Below are positions 61,955 to 64,000 of a DNA stretch of 64,000 nt, piece by piece. Each line of letters starts with the position of its first letter. The first letter of the stretch is position 1. Position numbers and translations under genes: made by a program. Origin of the DNA: Erpobdella octoculata (Eukaryota > Annelida > Clitellata > Hirudinida > Erpobdellidae); the NCBI GenBank assembly GCA_963978895.1, contig OZ022238.1:36357270-36421269 (forward strand), in the 5' to 3' direction. Below the pieces are notes generated by a model. That model made no database searches and had not been told where the DNA came from. It saw only the letters and a list, made by a program, of their open reading frames with translations.

Positions 61955-62172
61955 ATCAAGCAAGAGCGGGAAAGCTACTGGGAGCGGGAAAGCGACCGGA
62001 AACGGGAGAGCAAGAGGGATCGGGAAAGCGACCGGGAACGGGAAAGCAAGAAGGAACGGGAAAGCGACCAGGAGCGGGAAAGAAAGCGGGAAAAGAAATG
62101 GGAGCGAGAGAGAAAAACAATAGAAAAACCTCTAAAAATCCCGGGCAACGCTGGGTGGGGTACCCGTTAGTT
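61955..62172 (-). mobile_element. ACTAGCGG-family SINE, minus
   Basis: It reads on the minus strand from ACTAACGGGTACCCCACCCA at 62172, then CGTTGCCCGGGATTTTTAG and about six degenerate 18-bp units. Confidence 0.7.
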
Positions 62173-62179
62173 AATAAAT

Positions 62180-63900
62180 AAAACAGTTAATACATGATGA
62201 TTTCTTTACATCCATTGAAACTGTTAAACTCTGTCGTGTTATAATTGATATTATTTCGTGTTTTGGACATTGTTCGATAATTAAAATAACTGATTGTCGA
62301 CGAGAAAGTGTCTGACTTTGTTTTGAGTTGTTTTGATCGAAAGTTCTCCAACCGTTTCGGCTATTGCAAAGGCGATAGTCGTAACACTGCTCATTATAGC
62401 TGTTGCGTAGTAACACCTTGGTTATCAGCACGCGTCCAAAAAGCCAGTCAACAGTTGGGACATTCGTTTAATCCGCGGCATAAAAAAATCCGGCAACATT
62501 TTCATTTTTCTTTCAGCTAATCTTCATATTACAAATGATTACTGTTGTAAAAATCTGCTGTCTTGGACTATCTAGAAATAGATTAGTGTCATTTTCAATT
62601 ATATTTGCTGGACCTGCCGATGTAAATATTATTTGAGATAGAAAAATAAACAATCAGACTTTAGTTTATTTAACAAAACAATATTTAATTTTTTAATTAT
62701 CAATTAGCTTCTTTAATTCATTTTTTAATAATTTTTTCTCCTTAAATTTTATTTTCGTTAAATTAAACTATAATTTTTGTATAGTGAATAAATTTGATAA
62801 TGATCTTCCGAACTTAAAAATGTCCGCGGAAATCCCATGGACATCTATGGACATCCGGACAAGTAAAGGTTGATAATAGCATATAATTAAAAAAGCTTGA
62901 CGTTCCAAAAATTTAGTAAAATTTAGAAATAATAGTTTACGATTGTGCTTAATTTTGAGATTGAAAGTGATGATGATGATTATGATGGTGGTGATGTTCG
63001 TTGGTGTTGGGTGTTGGTGGCGATAGTGGCTCTGATTATGCTAAATAGGATAAGGATAGTATGGTGATAATGAGGACAAAGAGCATATTGAAATGGTTAA
63101 CTGTTAAGGAGACTAAACTGTTGAAAAATTAAGCTTCCAAATTGAATTTAATTTTATTTAACCTCAACAAAACAAATCGGTCGTCGACAACTTATTTCAG
63201 TTTAGAATTTATTTCTTTTCTCAACTGACTTCCGTGGCCATAAAGCCTGGATTGATGGGGCTTAAACGTGTATGCTCAAGCGTATTTATTATGCGACGTA
63301 CCTGACGCAACTTGTTATTGTGTTGAAGCCTGAATAGTGAATATATCTATATATGTGTATGCAGTTATGCAATGATCTGGATATTTTTTTTATTTTCCTA
63401 AAATAAAGCTTACATAGCTTTAACCTATAAATTTCAAGGCCACAATCTTCAAATACCCCCTCCTTCTCTCACTCGTTCGGTCACATGATATGCAACAATA
63501 ATTTCACTGACGTTCTATAATGACAACTACTCACCCAACTGTCGTATATTATGGCTGTTTTTTTTTAATTTTAATAAACTTCAATAGAAGTTTTGTCTCA
63601 TCAACTTCGAAGCAATTCTTAATTCTCCAAAGGATATTCTTCAAATTGTACAACTTTGTAAATATTTCTAAATTGCTCGCCAGGGTGTGCGTTCGCGGAA
63701 TGTGCTGCAAAGAAAACGGGCGCGAATAATTTAAAGTTCGCTGCAAGAAAATAAAAACAATCACAAAATTGAAAAGAGCAACAAACATCGTGGTACGTAT
63801 TCAACTATCCACGGATGTAGAACAACTGAAATTTATAACTTAGCTAACAAATTGACTTATTTAAAACACAAAAAGTCAAACAAGAAGTTCCAGCTGACGT
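62180..63900. other. No gene seen
   Basis: AT-rich sequence with a degenerate GATGATG/TTGGTGTTGG tract at 62967-63030. Short frames have no domain support. Confidence 0.45.
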
Positions 63901-63914
63901 GCGACAGTCGTGAC

Positions 63915-64000
63915 ACGCCCACACATCCACATTCACACATCCAGACATCCACATTCACACATCCACACATCCACATATACACACATCCACACATCCACAT
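63915..64000 (+). repeat. CACACATCCA-type tandem repeat, running off the window
   Basis: Irregular alternation of CACACATCCA and CATTCACACATCCA units to the last base. Confidence 0.85.

Overview
The window is nuclear DNA of an animal. It is AT-rich, with multi-exon genes using GT-AG introns, AATAAA poly(A) signals, a TATA-box promoter, LINEs, tRNA-derived SINEs, hAT transposons and very long (TA)n arrays. A neuregulin-like Ig+EGF ligand and an INSM-type SNAG/zinc-finger factor point to a bilaterian invertebrate. A lophotrochozoan such as a mollusc fits, but this cannot be settled from the window.

Four protein-coding host genes could be assembled exon by exon. PSMB3 (proteasome subunit beta-3, plus strand, 3234-6031) has six coding exons giving 205 aa. 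It converges on DARS1 (cytoplasmic aspartyl-tRNA synthetase, minus strand, 14994-8422), with thirteen coding exons giving 518 aa. A secreted neuregulin/Vein-like ligand lies on the minus strand at 29439-27189, with five coding exons giving 324 aa. INSM, a neuroendocrine zinc-finger repressor, lies on the minus strand at 49914-48562 as a single 450-aa exon with a TATA box upstream. A possible THAP-domain first exon starts at 16045. The four genes do not form one pathway; they are ordinary neighbours separated by transposon-rich DNA.

Most of the rest is mobile and simple-sequence DNA. Four hAT elements have recognisable ends and 8-bp target duplications (4309-5187, 9389-10333, 23020-24707, 37032-38087). 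Other hAT fragments lie at 53505-54622, 54850-54930, 57287-58170 and 60105-60298. A CR1-like LINE with an uninterrupted 977-aa endonuclease/reverse-transcriptase ORF sits at 40966-44099. A second LINE (18029-19413) is inserted into an old 3' end of the first family. A SINE-like family that begins ACTAGCGG and carries an internal 18-bp minisatellite occurs about fourteen times, mostly at 45-46.6 kb and 58-62 kb. Other SINE families include tRNA-derived ones and one with a poly(A) tail.

The most unusual architecture is at 58.9-61.6 kb. Two arms of about 1.1 kb form an inverted repeat built of SINE units around a (TA)n-bounded spacer, and a third copy of the arm lies 15 kb away at 45.4-46.6 kb. 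Many transposon ends lie directly against (TA)n arrays, and short local duplications occur next to such arrays. One duplicated hAT fragment inside a SINE ends in a 10-bp snap-back hairpin, as expected from template switching. A degenerate hammerhead-ribozyme-like motif lies at 61729-61780 on the minus strand.

Long tracts at about 0-1.2, 20.5-21.4, 24.7-27.2, 39.2-40.9, 50.5-52.9 and 62.2-63.9 kb hold no gene I can support.
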